DNA of 64,000 bases. It comes from Chinchilla lanigera (lineage: Eukaryota > Chordata > Mammalia > Rodentia > Chinchillidae). The translations under genes and the position numbers were made by a program. The stretch is from contig NW_004955517.1 of the NCBI RefSeq assembly GCF_000276665.1, positions 4,202,701 to 4,266,700 of the forward strand, written 5' to 3'. Shown piece after piece: positions 1 through 10,529 of the stretch (its first letter is position 1; each line of letters begins with the position of its first letter). The notes under the pieces were generated by a model. The model was not told where the DNA came from. It saw only the letters and a program-made list of their open reading frames with translations, and made no database searches.

Positions 1-290
1 AAGGTTCGCTTCCGTGTCCTCAGAGGAGCTCCGGTTTCTACCTTCACCTTGGATGTTGTCTCCGGACTTCCAGCGCGGGTTTTCAGCCTTCCGGCACAGA
101 CCCTTTGACATTCTGGTATGGACTCATGCAAGGCTCTGAAGTGAGCTCCCAGCCTTTGAATGGATCCTTCAGATCTCCAGCGTGCAGAGAGACCTTCTGT
201 ACTCTGCGGTCTGCTACTGTAAGTCGATCTTGTAAATCCTTATATATTTGTACAACTTACATTAAATCTTTCTCTAAGCACTGACTGATA
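1..290 (+). repeat. Old interspersed repeat, 3' part (same family as 22595-23035)
   Basis: The segment runs parallel to 22595-23035: both have an 'agctcc..tcttcacctt' stretch, then 'tggatccttc..tctccag.gtgcag', then 'tctgct..gtaag', then a T/A-rich end with 'tttgta'. It is cut by the left window edge. The middle resembles part of the composite at 11970-13380. I cannot assign the class. No coding potential was seen. Confidence 0.5.
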
Positions 291-296
291 TAGAAG

Positions 297-530
297 GTGT
301 GTCTTGCCCCACCCCCTCTTCCCTCTCTCATTGCCTTTGGCTACTGTGAGCTGAGCATCTTCCTTCCATCACATCCTCCCACTATAATGTTTCTACCTTG
401 GTTCCAGTTACCATGGACTGAATTCCCTGAAACCGTGAGCCAAAATAAACCTCTTCTCCTCATAGCAACAGAAATTTACCAATTAGTCCCTGAGGGATTC
501 CATGTATAACACTTTCAACATGACAAACCT
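297..530 (+). repeat. MaLR-type LTR, 3' half
   Basis: The stretch 'gctactgtgagctgagcatcttccttcc', read in pieces, followed by 'ccatggactgaattccctga' and 'aaccgtgagccaaaataaac' at about 411-450, has the order and wording of the 3' half of rodent MaLR LTRs. These carry an AATAAA-like polyadenylation motif near their end. The copy is old, lacks its 5' half and has no internal retroviral sequence beside it. The 70-codon open frame over it is a by-product. Confidence 0.55.
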
Positions 531-539
531 CTATAGAGA

Positions 540-2170
540 CGCTAACAGATTAGGGAATGCCAGGATTTGGAGGCAGCAGGGGCAGGGGCTGCATGATTGT
601 TAAAGGGTGCCACAAGGGAAATCTTTGTGCTGATAAAAATCATTCTCAACCTTGATGTCAGGCTATGAATCTGGAACTTTCAACCTCCAGAACAATGAAT
701 CAAAATTTTGTGCATTATAACTTACTCCCTCCTGTGGTACTCCGCTGTAGCGTCAGAGAACAAACAGAAGCTTCCAGGGATGCCTTCGAACTTCATGGAA
801 CCCGGGCGGTGGTCCACACAGGTCTACTCCCCTTTCTCTTGCTCTGGATGCAGCAGTTGTTACCGCTGCACTTTGCCACCCACCTTGAGGACCACTCTCA
901 GGACAAATGTGATACACGAACGACAGCGCAGAGGACAGAAACCACCTAAGTTCTGCGTGAACCCGCTTGGCCCTTGACGACCTGGAAACACAGCACACTA
1001 TACCTCTGGTCTCTAGTATGTGCACTAACGCATTTCTTTATTCTCTCATTTCTCAGAGTTGGGTCTTGATCACTTGCTGCTGAGAGCATCCTGAGTGACA
1101 GGCAGGTCTTACTTATACGGCAGTGCTATCCAAGGAGTACTATCTGTGGTTTTTAAGAGAAGAAAGTGGACTGTGCCAGGCATTTCCTGGCTTAGGGAAA
1201 TATGCAAGGGATAGGGCTGAACATGAAGGGCAGCCCACATGAAGTACCCTAAAATATAAAGCTCCTCTTCCTGGTTGTTAGTGACTGTATAACCTGCCAT
1301 ACGGTCAAGTGCCACGGTGAGGTAACAGTGACTTTGTGAGAGTTTAAAAGTATCCCTTCCTCTGGACCCTTTCTCTGCCATCTTCCAGGATAATGGCCAA
1401 AAATCTTTCCCCATAAATCACAAAGTGACTCTGATGTGAACAGCTCATCCTTGAATCTGCAGACATCTTTACAGCCAGAGGAGCCACGGCATCCTTGAAT
1501 TCATTATCGAATCTCCAACGGTTAGCAATATAATCAGGTCTGATGACACTCTATTACTTAATGTACTAAAACAACTCAGGTTGCAATTCTACTGCAGGCA
1601 GTCATGTGGAACAGTGACCAATCCTCAGACAGCCCCAGAGACTGCCCAGTGACCAGGAGCAAAAAGGTACAGTAATTCCCGCTCAGAAAGAATCAAGACT
1701 GAAGGGTAAAATTTGGTACAAATTTATTATGCTTGGTTAAATTTACAATGTAGTTCAAAAGCAAGAAGAAGTTAAATAATCCTGTAAGACAGTCACCACA
1801 GAGATGTCTGATTAACTGCCCAGCAAACAGAACAGACAATAAATTAAAATTACAACCAAGATGACGGGACCTACAGAGATCACAGGTAAAATACTTAAAT
1901 AACAGAGGCCAACGCGGCAGAAACAAATGACAGATTTAATTGGCTAAGTTATATGCCTGGGGTCCTGTGACTGGGGAATATTCAGGAGCCTCTAACTGGA
2001 TTTTCCCAAGACTGGAATTAATCCATAAATACAGATCAGCCTGAGAATCTAGCTCCCTCGGATGAAAAGGAGTCTCTCTCCATACTGTCTTCATTCACCC
2101 CGTCAATGTGTACTCTGCTTCTACCAAAAGCTGTGGATATGGCAATAAATGTAAAAAAATAAAACAAAAC
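540..2170. other. Unassigned non-coding tract
   Basis: No recognisable gene, RNA or clear repeat was seen. Short open frames on both strands (up to about 100 codons) overlap one another in several frames and show no conserved motif. They are most simply chance. Confidence 0.5.
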
Positions 2171-2198
2171 CAAATAAATAAATAAATAAATAAATAAA
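2171..2198. repeat. (AAAT)n microsatellite
   Basis: About seven perfect copies of the tetramer AAAT. It is A-rich, as often found at the tail of a decayed retroelement, but no SINE body is visible to its left. Confidence 0.9.
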
Positions 2199-2199
2199 G

Positions 2200-3510
2200 G
2201 TCCCCGCCATCCAAAACTCATCAGTGTCCTCAGGGTCGGGGTGGAAATAGTCCTTGAAGGGGAAGGCGGTGGGCCTGAGGTGACCTCTCGGGGTGCTGGT
2301 GATGTCGCTGCTTCATCCGGGGCCAGGCTGGCGACACAGGTATGTTCATCTTGCGATCTTTCACTGCACAATTCAGTATGCACACTTTCCACAGGCGTGT
2401 GAATGCAAAATTACTAAGAAAACATTCCCACGCTATAAGGGTGCTTTCACTCTAGGGAGATGAAAGAAAGGAAGGGACAATAAACAAGACAAATGAATTT
2501 CAAGTAAAATAGGGAGAATGCCAGACGACAGCAGAGACAAGGCAGGGCGGGAAGGAAATGGGACAAAAGGCACCCATGTGGGTCTCCGAGAAAAGGACCT
2601 TCCAGGCAAAGGAAAAAGCAGTTACGGCAGCCCCCTCTTTATCCAGTTTTGACTCCTGTGGTTTCAGCTGCCCATGGTCACATGTGGTACAAAAATGGAA
2701 AATTCCAGAACCAAACAATTTGCAAGTATTAAATAACTTCCATGATGCTGTGTTGCAATTGTTCTATTCTTCACTGTTACTCATCTCTTAACTCCTGCAC
2801 CAAACCTCCAGCAGGGAGGTGCCCTGGAGGCTGAGGAACTGTGCGGAGGGCGAGTGGCTGGAGCAGGGTGGTGGGGGAGCAGAGTGGGACCGGTGATGGA
2901 GACCAGACGTCCCAGGGTAGAAGAACGCTTGCTTAGGAAGAGGAATGTGGGTTGGGAGAGGCCAGAGCTGAACTCCGCTGTAACAGCCACATTCTGACTT
3001 CAGGGAAGCAGAACTCCTCCTGCCCTCCCTACTGCAGGCCTCCTTTCCCAAACACAGTACGAGCAAGTCCACGCCAGGCATGAAGACTCCCCATTTAGAA
3101 TCTTCCAACCCGGCCCATGATCTGTCCCCGTCTACACTAACGGGAGTCAGAGAATCAACACCAAGACACAGGGCTTTTCACTCCGAATTCTGGGACTTCT
3201 CCTACCACGATTCCTCTGCTCATTAAGCAAAGGCTGGCTTCAAGCTTTTCTTGGTATTTTCATTCCACGAGTATCTGCAGAGGTCCTGAGTAGAAAAGCG
3301 GGAGGTTCTGGCCCTCAAGTCAACAGTAAGCCGCTGGGATTCAAGAGTTAAGAGTGAGGATGGGAGGGGCCCCGTGAGGACATCTGACTCTGCACTTGAG
3401 AGACGTGCAGACAGGACAGGCAAGGCAGGGTAAGACTAAAAAGGCAAACAGCTTGCCATAGGGGAAACTACAAAAGTAACACAACACCTGGCCTGACACA
3501 CTCTAGGTGA
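2200..3510. other. Unassigned non-coding tract
   Basis: No gene or clear repeat was recognised. Around 3260-3300 a short piece vaguely resembles an L2 3' end ('cattccacgagtatctgcag'), too weak to call. Confidence 0.45.
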
Positions 3511-3515
3511 CCAAA

Positions 3516-3640
3516 GCCAGGTACAGCGGTTCTAGCCTGTAATCCCAGCACTTGGAAGGCTGAGGCAGGAGAATCGTGGTGAGTTCTAGGCCAGACTGAA
3601 CTACATAATGAGACCCTGTCTCTAGAAAACCAGAAACAAA
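3516..3640 (+). repeat. B1-type SINE
   Basis: It carries the B1 order: a 'cctgtaatcccagcacttgg' block, 'gaggctgaggcaggag', 'gagttctaggccag', and an 'agaccctgtctct' end with an A-rich tail. B1 is a 7SL-RNA-derived Pol III SINE of rodents. The copy is moderately diverged, so not recent. Confidence 0.85.
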
Positions 3641-3781
3641 AGAAAGAGTGACCAACCTAAGAGTGACCACTGACACTGTAACATCAGGGTTCCTGCTCTT
3701 ACTCACCAGCCCATGTGGTTTTTCTCAGTGCTGGGGGAGGAGCGGGGAGAGAACGGGTGTGGAGGGAGGTAGAGACACGCC

Positions 3782-3822
3782 AGCCAAGTGCCCTACTAGT
3801 GAACTACATCCCCAGCACTCTC
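3782..3822 (-). repeat. ID-like SINE remnant
   Basis: The string 'ccctactagtgaactacatc' followed by 'cccagc' is the reverse complement of the ID 5' end ('gctggggat.tagctcagtggtagag...'), which derives from a tRNA and contains the Pol III A box. Only the 5' part remains. Confidence 0.5.
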
Positions 3823-3824
3823 TG

Positions 3825-4850
3825 GTGAGCTTTTTTAGGGTTCAGTAGAAAATGAAGCAACACAGTGATTAACATGTGGAATCCTTGCTGCTTGTGAAAG
3901 CTTTGTGAAGAGCAGGAGTAGAAATCATTGAAGTCTGAATTCTAACTCGAATGAAGTCGGGGCATTTCTTTCACTTGCAGTAAACCAGGGGGTAGCTGGT
4001 GCCCACCATTCACAACGGACTGCTGCTGACGATTTAGGAAGCCGCCGAAGCCCTATCAGGCAACAGTTCAATGTTGATTGTTTATCCGCTTTCAACTTCA
4101 GAACCGAACTCCAAGTTCACCGCATGCCTCACAACTCAATGACTGCTCAAAGTCAATAGCACTGAATCTCTGGTTTCTATTACAAACGGGAACAGACTAG
4201 AGGAGGGCAGGGCACCGGGCCAGAAAGGTTATCAGAACTGCTGCAAAGCCCCGTTCCACTCAGTGAGCTCATCAACCCGTCCTAGGGGTTGCTGGGCCGC
4301 CTCGACACCCTCCGCTTCCCCGAGGCCCTGATTTCTGATCACCACAGAAAAGCTTCTGCGTCCCGGTGGCATGGAAGCTGGGACACACGCTGCTCCGAGA
4401 CACACTGAATTCCTGATTTTGTTTCAGAGCAACAAAGATACAGACAAAAACTCGCCTCTCCATGCCTTCTGCTCAGCCCCACCAAGCAGGTGAAAACAGT
4501 CCCAGATTTAAAAGTGAACGACAGTATCAAAAGCCCACACCATTTTCCAGTCTCGTAATCCACCAAAACCAAAAACGCAGTAAAGCAGCTCCGACACACC
4601 TGCACCGCCCTGCTGCACAAACCTGTCCGGCACTTTCCAATTCATTCCCACACCCTGTGCAACGTGGCCGCCGTGAGCAGTAGCTAAGAACAGGGAAGCA
4701 ATTTTTGAATGAAATGAGTAACGTCACTGACCTAACAAATTCTTCCCTAAGTAAACAGGGACAACGATGAGAGAATGAACTTGGAGTTTCTCTGTTTGGA
4801 TCAAACAGGAGCTACACACAGTCAAACGCAAGTTAAACAGCCCTTCTGCA
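3825..4850. other. Unassigned non-coding tract
   Basis: No gene or clear repeat was recognised. Overlapping short frames on both strands around 4270-4730 look like chance. Confidence 0.45.
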
Positions 4851-5040
4851 AAGTTCTTGGAACCTTATCCAAAGTGCTCTGGAGTTTTTGGATTCTGGAA
4901 CATTCACGTAGCCTTGGCGAGCAGAGCATAAACGTCCTAATCCTAAAATCTGAAACCCAAAATGCCCTAAACTTTGAATCATTTTGACAGCAAGGCTCAA
5001 CCGGTAATACGGGGATGTTCAACCCATACTGAAACACAGT
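4850..5040. repeat. Possible Tigger-type DNA transposon remnant
   Basis: The pieces 'ttttggattctggaacattc', 'cctaaaatctgaaacccaaa' and the end 'ggggatgttcaacc' recall the Tigger-type MER family with alternating 'ggattttgg' and 'aatctgaaatcc' blocks and a 'gagcatcccta'-like terminus. A better copy lies at 54238-54556. This one is degraded. Confidence 0.35.
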
Positions 5041-5149
5041 TTCATCTTTATCATAGCACCTACTTACTGCTCCTTCAAGTGAAAAAGTAAAGCGAAGTCA
5101 CTTTACACATGGCAGGGAAACAGAGGTACTACGGTTTGCCGTGGAGTTA

Positions 5150-5276
5150 GTTTTGAGGCAGAGACCTCATGAGTTCTGAATCTGCTGCCTCTGGCCCTGA
5201 GAACTGGGCCTTAGGTTCCTCATCCATAAAAGGAGACGATGACATCATGGACCTCACGGCTACGGTCAGGATTAGG
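5150..5276 (+). repeat. MIR SINE
   Basis: The layout fits a MIR: 'tctgaatctgctgcctctggcc', read in pieces, then 'ccttaggttcctcatccata' then 'aaaggagacgatgacatcat'. It matches the MIR core ('...cctcagtttcctcatctgtaaaatg...') on the plus strand. MIRs are ancient tRNA-derived SINEs. Confidence 0.55.
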
Positions 5277-5690
5277 TCTGGCCTGTGGAAGCACACAAGG
5301 AAAAGCAACCATTCCCACTACTAGCACTATTCTTCGGGCACTCAGAGATTAATCACAAAAGGCACAGAAACACTGCTCCTACTAGCTTTTGGCTTCAGAA
5401 GCACACAGACATTTTACAATGTTTCTGTGATTCCAAGAAACGTTCACACGCGGACCCCTACAGAGTCTGACATGATTTTTCAACTTTCCAATGAGGAAAA
5501 GGCAATATGCCTTCGGCAGAAACCAGTGTGAATGGGAATTGTGACCTTTGCTCAAGCTACAAGTAAGCAGCAGGACGCTCTCTCACAACCGTGGGCAGCT
5601 CAGCCAGCCGCAGCTTCCCATCAGGCAGGCTACCACGGGGACAGGGGCCTCTGCAGTGCGTGGCATGGCTACGGTATGGTGCTGGGCGGC
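5277..5690. other. Unassigned non-coding tract
   Basis: Nothing was recognised. Two overlapping frames of about 80 codons in different phases near 5530-5790 run into the repeat at 5695 and are taken as chance. Confidence 0.4.
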
Positions 5691-5694
5691 GGGA

Positions 5695-5785
5695 ATACCG
5701 ATTCATTTCTCACTCATGAGATTTTCGATTTACAGTGGGTTGATGCGGACACAACCCTGCCCCCAATCAAGGAGCATCTATAAAT
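5695..5785 (+). repeat. Old hairpin-type mammalian repeat fragment
   Basis: The string 'gattttcgatttacagtggg', then 'ttgatgcggacacaaccctg', then 'ggagcatctata' parallels a common mammalian repeat in which 'acttacgatggg' and its inverted copy 'ccccatcgtaagt' flank a short spacer. The palindrome is eroded here. The family was recognised from memory only. Confidence 0.35.
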
Positions 5786-5789
5786 AAAA

Positions 5790-6978
5790 ATTAGTCAAGA
5801 GCACCACCATATCTTTCCCAAAGAAGGGCTACAAGAGCTTAAGGCACAGAGACAACTCACCAAAATAGTTTACACAGCCAGTGTTGCTGGGAATTTTTCT
5901 TATAAAATATAGGCGAGTGCTTTCCAAAGTGCAGGTTTGTCTTCTGGCCCTGAAATGCTAGGACTCTAAGATGCTTCACAGCCCAAGAGCAGGAGCACAG
6001 AATGAGAGCACGTCAGAAGTGTCGTGAACGTACCATGTTCCCTAAGAGAAGGGATCTCAGTTGTTCACATATTCATGGCTTAAGTAATAATAATCTGAAA
6101 TGCTTATGAAACAGACCGTTCCTATCCGGTAGATGATCTTCCTCGTGTTTGTTTTGCTTTGTAGTAAGAAATCGATGTTTCTCGTCTAGTTGATATACAT
6201 TCTTGAAATATACAAAAATTTACTGTCATACAAGGTATTAGATTCCATAGGTAAATTATTCATGAAAAAACCATAAAACTGAAACAAAATAGCACTTCAG
6301 AGGCAGAAACATGACTGCCGCAGGGTTGCAGGTGACACCAGAACCTTGCAGTTGAGCATGATCCCCAGCTCTGAGGACAAAGCAAAGCAACCAGAGAGAA
6401 GAGAAGGAAGCAGCAGTCAGACAACGAGGAGTTCAGGCCACGTCCACTGTGCCCTGGGAGTCGAGAGGCCACAAAGGGTGAGAAACAGCCCACCCTCCCC
6501 AGGGAAGACCCCCCACGGTGTCATACACCCCACTTACATCTCCCCCGCGCCCTATACAAAGCAGAGATCCATACAGATCTGCTGACTGATCTGCGGGCTA
6601 ATGAACAGAGCTAGCACTCACTTCCTGATGTTAGAGAATTAACTACCGAACACGAAAAGCAGGGGAAAGGCCTCCTGGTAGGAAATGCATATACATTCTG
6701 TCCCACCTGAACCACTGACAGCACGCAGGGGGGGCTTGATCACTTGTCGTTACTACCTACCATCTTCTACTGCGCTCATTTCTTCCTCTCTCTGAGTTGT
6801 TTAGCATCCACCCCTCCTCCTGCCGGCCCTTTCACTGCTGTTTTGGAAAGGCATGGCCTGCTGACCTCTGCGGTTTGTTCCAATACCAATTATTCAGTCC
6901 CCCAGTCCATTCTGCAGCTCCCGATAAACGTTTCCAAAAACTTCAACTGGCTTGAATAACTCACATTTGGTTCCTCCT
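5790..6978. other. Unassigned non-coding tract
   Basis: No gene or repeat was recognised. The sequence is mixed, with AT-rich runs at about 6060-6270. Confidence 0.45.
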
Positions 6979-7051
6979 GTCTGTGTGTGTGAGAGAGAAA
7001 GAGAGACAGAGACAGAGGCAGACACAGACAGAGACAGACGGAGACAGAGAC
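6979..7051. repeat. (GAGACA)n-like purine-rich simple repeat
   Basis: A short GT run is followed by GAGAGA and then imperfect copies of GAGACA/GACAGA. On the minus strand it translates into a meaningless Leu/Ser-rich frame. Confidence 0.85.
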
Positions 7052-7542
7052 TAAAACAAGACACTTCTCAATTTCCTTGTCACTCCTCCACCACTGACAC
7101 AGTGCAGAGGTAGGGTCGGGGATGGCAGAGCATTCGAAAGAGCCAAATCTCACAGGGAACCTTTGAATAAATTAGAAAAAGGGCTGCCTCTAGGTGAGGA
7201 CACCCTGAAGATATATGGCTTAACCAGAGTGTTTGGTAGAAAGTGAAAAGCTCCATCTTTCTTTCTCCAAGTACAAATGTCAGACAGTGGAGCCCAGACT
7301 GCATCTCCACTCGCAGAGGCCTTTCTCCAGGAAATAATCTACACAGCAGATTCTACAGTGCTGCCCAGGCCGCTTCTATCTTGCACCTCTGCGTAGAGCA
7401 TCAAGCCCGGAACTCCAAGTGGGTGCTTAACATGCAGCCACTGCGTCCACACTCCAGACAGCAGGGAAGAGACAGAGGACATGCCGCCCTCCGCTCTAAG
7501 GAAACGGCCTGGAGGGTGCGTGCCATCTCCACGCACAACCCT
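7052..7542. other. Unassigned non-coding tract
   Basis: Nothing was recognised up to the L1 insertion. A 128-codon plus-strand frame starting at 7243 runs across the L1 boundary, so it cannot be a conserved gene. Confidence 0.45.
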
Positions 7543-7556
7543 CCAGCCAGAATTTA
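7543..7556. repeat. Target-site duplication, left copy
   Basis: First copy of the 14-bp repeat flanking the L1. The second is at 8338-8351 and is identical. Confidence 0.75.
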
Positions 7557-8337
7557 TTTATTTATTTTTTTTGAAGGGAGTAAATATTTTATTTTTTTCA
7601 TTTTAAAAATAACAGGAGGAAAACATTAACAGACAGACAACCTTTTACAAAATAGCAAAAGAACAGTACAGACAATACAGAGTTACAAAGTGGTAGGGAA
7701 TTAACAATGCTTGTTGTATTACATATTGATATCTTCAAGTGGTTTCTCATGAAAACAGATAGAGACATGCAATATTGAACAGTCAAGGACTCATTGACAG
7801 TTTCTTTCAGCAAAGAAATAGAAGACAATAGAACAACTATGTTAGCTACCCTGTATATACATACATACATTTCTCCTCCTTTCCCTTCTCTTTTCCCACA
7901 TCCCAGTTGCCCTTTACCCTTGAGTGCTTTCCTATCATTTCACAATGTCTATCACACCTCCTAGTTTAAATTAACTCTTTCAGGTTTTACACTAGTGAAA
8001 CAATGCAGTGCTTGCACATGTAGGTCTGATTTATTTCACTTATGAGTATGGTCTCTAGTNNNNNNNNNNNNNNNNNNNNNNNNNNNNNNNNNNNNNNNNN
8101 NNNNNNNNNNNNNNNNNNNNNNNNNNNNNNNNNNNNNNNNNNNNNNNNNNNNNNNNNNNNNNNNNNNNNNNNNNNNNNNNNNNNNNNNNNNNNNNNNNNN
8201 NNNNNNNNNNNNNNNNNNNNNNNNNNNNNNNNNNNNNNNNNNNNNNNNNNNNNNNNNNNNNNNNNNNNNNNNNNNNNNNNNNNNNNNNNNNNNNCTATGA
8301 ACATAGGTGCACATACATCACTGTGATATGATGCCCA
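7557..8337 (-). mobile_element. Antisense L1 (LINE) 3' fragment with intact target-site duplication
   Basis: A 14-bp direct repeat, ccagccagaattta, stands at 7543-7556 and again at 8338-8351. Between them the sequence starts T-rich (the complement of a poly-A tail) and continues with an L1 3'-end-like sequence read backwards ('gatttatttcacttatgagt' near 8029). This is the mark of target-primed reverse transcription of a 5'-truncated L1 in minus orientation. The assembly gap removes part of the body. The element family was inferred from wording; the duplication was seen directly. Confidence 0.65.
8060..8294. other. Assembly gap (235 N)
   Basis: A run of N inside the L1 insertion. Open frames spanning it are meaningless. 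The true length of the missing piece is unknown. Confidence 1.
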
Positions 8338-8351
8338 CCAGCCAGAATTTA
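8338..8351. repeat. Target-site duplication, right copy
   Basis: Second, identical copy of the 14-bp repeat. It joins what was once continuous pre-insertion sequence ('..ccagccagaattta|aaacaccgc'). Confidence 0.75.
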
Positions 8352-9210
8352 AAACACCGCTAACTACAAGAACAGCTGAAAGGTGAGCTTTATTCTTGTA
8401 GCCCTGTGCTTACCTTGAAATACAGGGTTTCCATTATTAAAACAAACCAACAAACAAAAAAACGAGCAACCTCTGGCGTACTATCCAAGCTCCGGTTATG
8501 TACTGGAATGTGACGAAAGGTGGCCATGGCGTCTCCTTGGGGTGGTCAGAAGTGCGGCACAGCTGACATCTGACAAGACGTGTTAACACAGTGGTTGCAG
8601 AGCTCACACATTAGAAAGCCGGAAAGGACTTACTGGAAAGGATTTTAGAGAACATCTCATTCAAATCTCTCATTTAGATACTAACGTTTCAGAGCTACAC
8701 CACTCCACACAGATATGCAACGCTATATTTTTTAAATACGGCATTATCATTCATTTGTAACCTGTGTTAATAATTACAACAAATGCTTTAATGCCTTTCT
8801 AACATTTAAATCACCCGTGCAATTAGCACAATGTCTAATAACAAATCAAAATGGGCACATAACTTTCGCGGGCCATTTAGTAAGTGTGTGGACGCCTCAT
8901 TGCCGGGTAACAGATCAGGTGACCACTTTTTATGAACCAAGAATCAGGACACACTGCCAACCACACATCAGGATCATGGGAAACTGCAAGGCAGCATTTA
9001 ACACCTGGCACTCCATCTAACGATGTTAGTAACTTCTACGGAAAATATCACAGTATCCTAAAATTGCGGAAGGGGAGAAAAATTGTAATAACCTGAATAT
9101 AAGGTTCACAGGGGAAGTTTGTCTCTTTTTCTACTATATAGTAGCTCCCTTGCCTAGCAAAATGCCTGCTACCAGGAGCTTCAAAACACTTGCACCAAAG
9201 AAATCTGTCA
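8352..9210. other. Unassigned non-coding tract, AT-rich
   Basis: At 8640-8710 'attttagagaacatctcatt' and 'tctcatttagata' faintly recall a MIR3-like fragment. Nothing else was recognised. Confidence 0.4.
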
Positions 9211-9330
9211 AAGCCTGCATGGTGGCACACACCTGCAATCCTAGCGATTCGAGAGGCCGAAGCTGGGGGATCACAAGTTCGAGTCCATCATTCTAGGAAT
9301 TTGAGAGACACTGGAAAATCAAAACAAACA
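9211..9330 (+). repeat. Diverged B1-type SINE
   Basis: The order 'gcatggtggcacacacctgc', 'aatcctagcgattcgagagg', 'gatcacaagttcgag' follows a B1 on the plus strand. The 3' half is badly eroded. Confidence 0.7.
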
Positions 9331-9601
9331 AGCACCACCCAAAAGACCCAACTGACGAAATGGAGGAGGCCTGTGAGACCAGGCAACAATTCCAGATGTG
9401 GGTATGGGTGGTAAAGGGGTCGGTCTTATATGCTGCCTACAAAAGTCGCCAGAACATCAAGGGAAACCATGCTGTAATCCTAACACTTCCCATACGTGAC
9501 TTGGCTCAATATACTGTCAACACATTGCTGATAATGTCCTACAATAAAGCTGCTACATTCCATGCGTGTTTCTGTAGTTTTGCCACTTATAAACCACAAA
9601 G

Positions 9602-9690
9602 AGGGGCTGGGGATCAGCGGCACAGCACCAGCCTGGCTAGCGCAAGGTAGTGAATTCGATTCCTGGTACCAAAAAACAAAAAAAAAGAAA
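9602..9690 (+). repeat. ID element
   Basis: It begins 'ggggctggggatcagcggca', continues 'gcctggctagcgcaaggtag' and 'gaattcgattcctggtacc', and ends in an A-rich tail. ID SINEs derive from a tRNA-like RNA (BC1 in rat) and are transcribed by Pol III. An imperfect flank repeat 'aaaccaca' is seen at 9591 and about 9689. A few bases of the A-box region are missing. Confidence 0.75.
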
Positions 9691-10140
9691 ACCACAGAAA
9701 CAAAACTAGGTATTCATTTGGCTAAGGCAGGAAGGGGTACTGATGCTTGCTGACTTAGGAATTCCCTAATGTGTTCTCTTTTCAAAGCAAAAATCTCTTA
9801 GGCAATCTCTTAGACAAAATACCTGCATGTGTTAAATGACAGTGTCTGATTATTTTCTCTGTGTAAAAAAGTAATGTAACTCAAATTTTAAAGCACAACT
9901 AATGGCCCTGAAATTACAAGTAGAAACTTTATCTAGGAAAATAATAGCAACATCGTACCTAATGGGCCATTTTTTCCCGAAGTGAAACTTCTCTGACAGA
10001 CAGGGTGCACATGACATGGACTCATGTAGTAGCCAAGGGGGACTCAGCGGCAGGAAATGTAGAGAGAACAGGGCAGATTCCATTATGAACAAGGGTCTAA
10101 GTGATCTCGGGCCACCTACTAACAAAGTGACTGGGACGGA
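9691..10140. other. Unassigned non-coding tract
   Basis: Nothing was recognised. Confidence 0.4.
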
Positions 10141-10214
10141 CGTTCCTTCTCACATCGCTCTAAGCCTGGAGTGGTCTCACTTTTACCGTGGACACGCTGG
10201 GCTCACCCTCAGAG

Positions 10215-10315
10215 GATCACTACTGTTCCACGTGACATTCAACGGAGTTCAGCACAACACCCGGCACAGAGCACAGCAGCAGCAGTCAATGCCAGCGATC
10301 ATCACTGAAATGGAA
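10215..10315 (+). repeat. MIR 3' tail, probable
   Basis: The string 'gttcagcacaacacccggca', then 'cagagcacagcagcagcagt', then 'caatgccagcgatcatcact', matches the MIR 3' layout 'agcacagtgcctggcacatagtaagcgctcaataa..'. Degraded. Confidence 0.4.
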
Positions 10316-10349
10316 TCATCAACCACGCCGAGGGTTACGACACTGAAGA

Positions 10350-10525
10350 GGGATCAGGGCTGGTGGCACTGGGGGAGCCTGAGGCAGGAGGATGGCAAGT
10401 TCCCGCCCTGCCTGAGTGACTTAGCAAGACCATGTCAAAATGCTTTAAAAAAAAAAAAAAGAAAGAAAGGCAGGCTGAGGACGCAAGCCTGTGGGAAAGC
10501 CTGGGTTTGCTCCCCAGGACTGTAA
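10350..10525 (+). repeat. B1-dID dimeric SINE
   Basis: The B1 half contains 'gggagcctgaggcaggagga' and ends in 'gcaagaccatgtcaaaa'. After an A-rich linker the ID-related half reads 'ggacgcaagcctgtggga..cctgggtttgctccccag'. B1 fused to a diverged ID unit is typical of several non-murine rodent families and is a main clue to the lineage. The 169-codon frame from 10016 ends in this element. Confidence 0.7.
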
Positions 10526-10529
10526 AATA

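Noticed and set aside
7987..8326. Open frames across the N run
   Set aside because: They exist only because N codons are not stops.
10016..10525. 169-codon plus-strand open frame
   Set aside because: It runs through a MIR tail and ends inside a B1-dID SINE, so it cannot be an old conserved gene.
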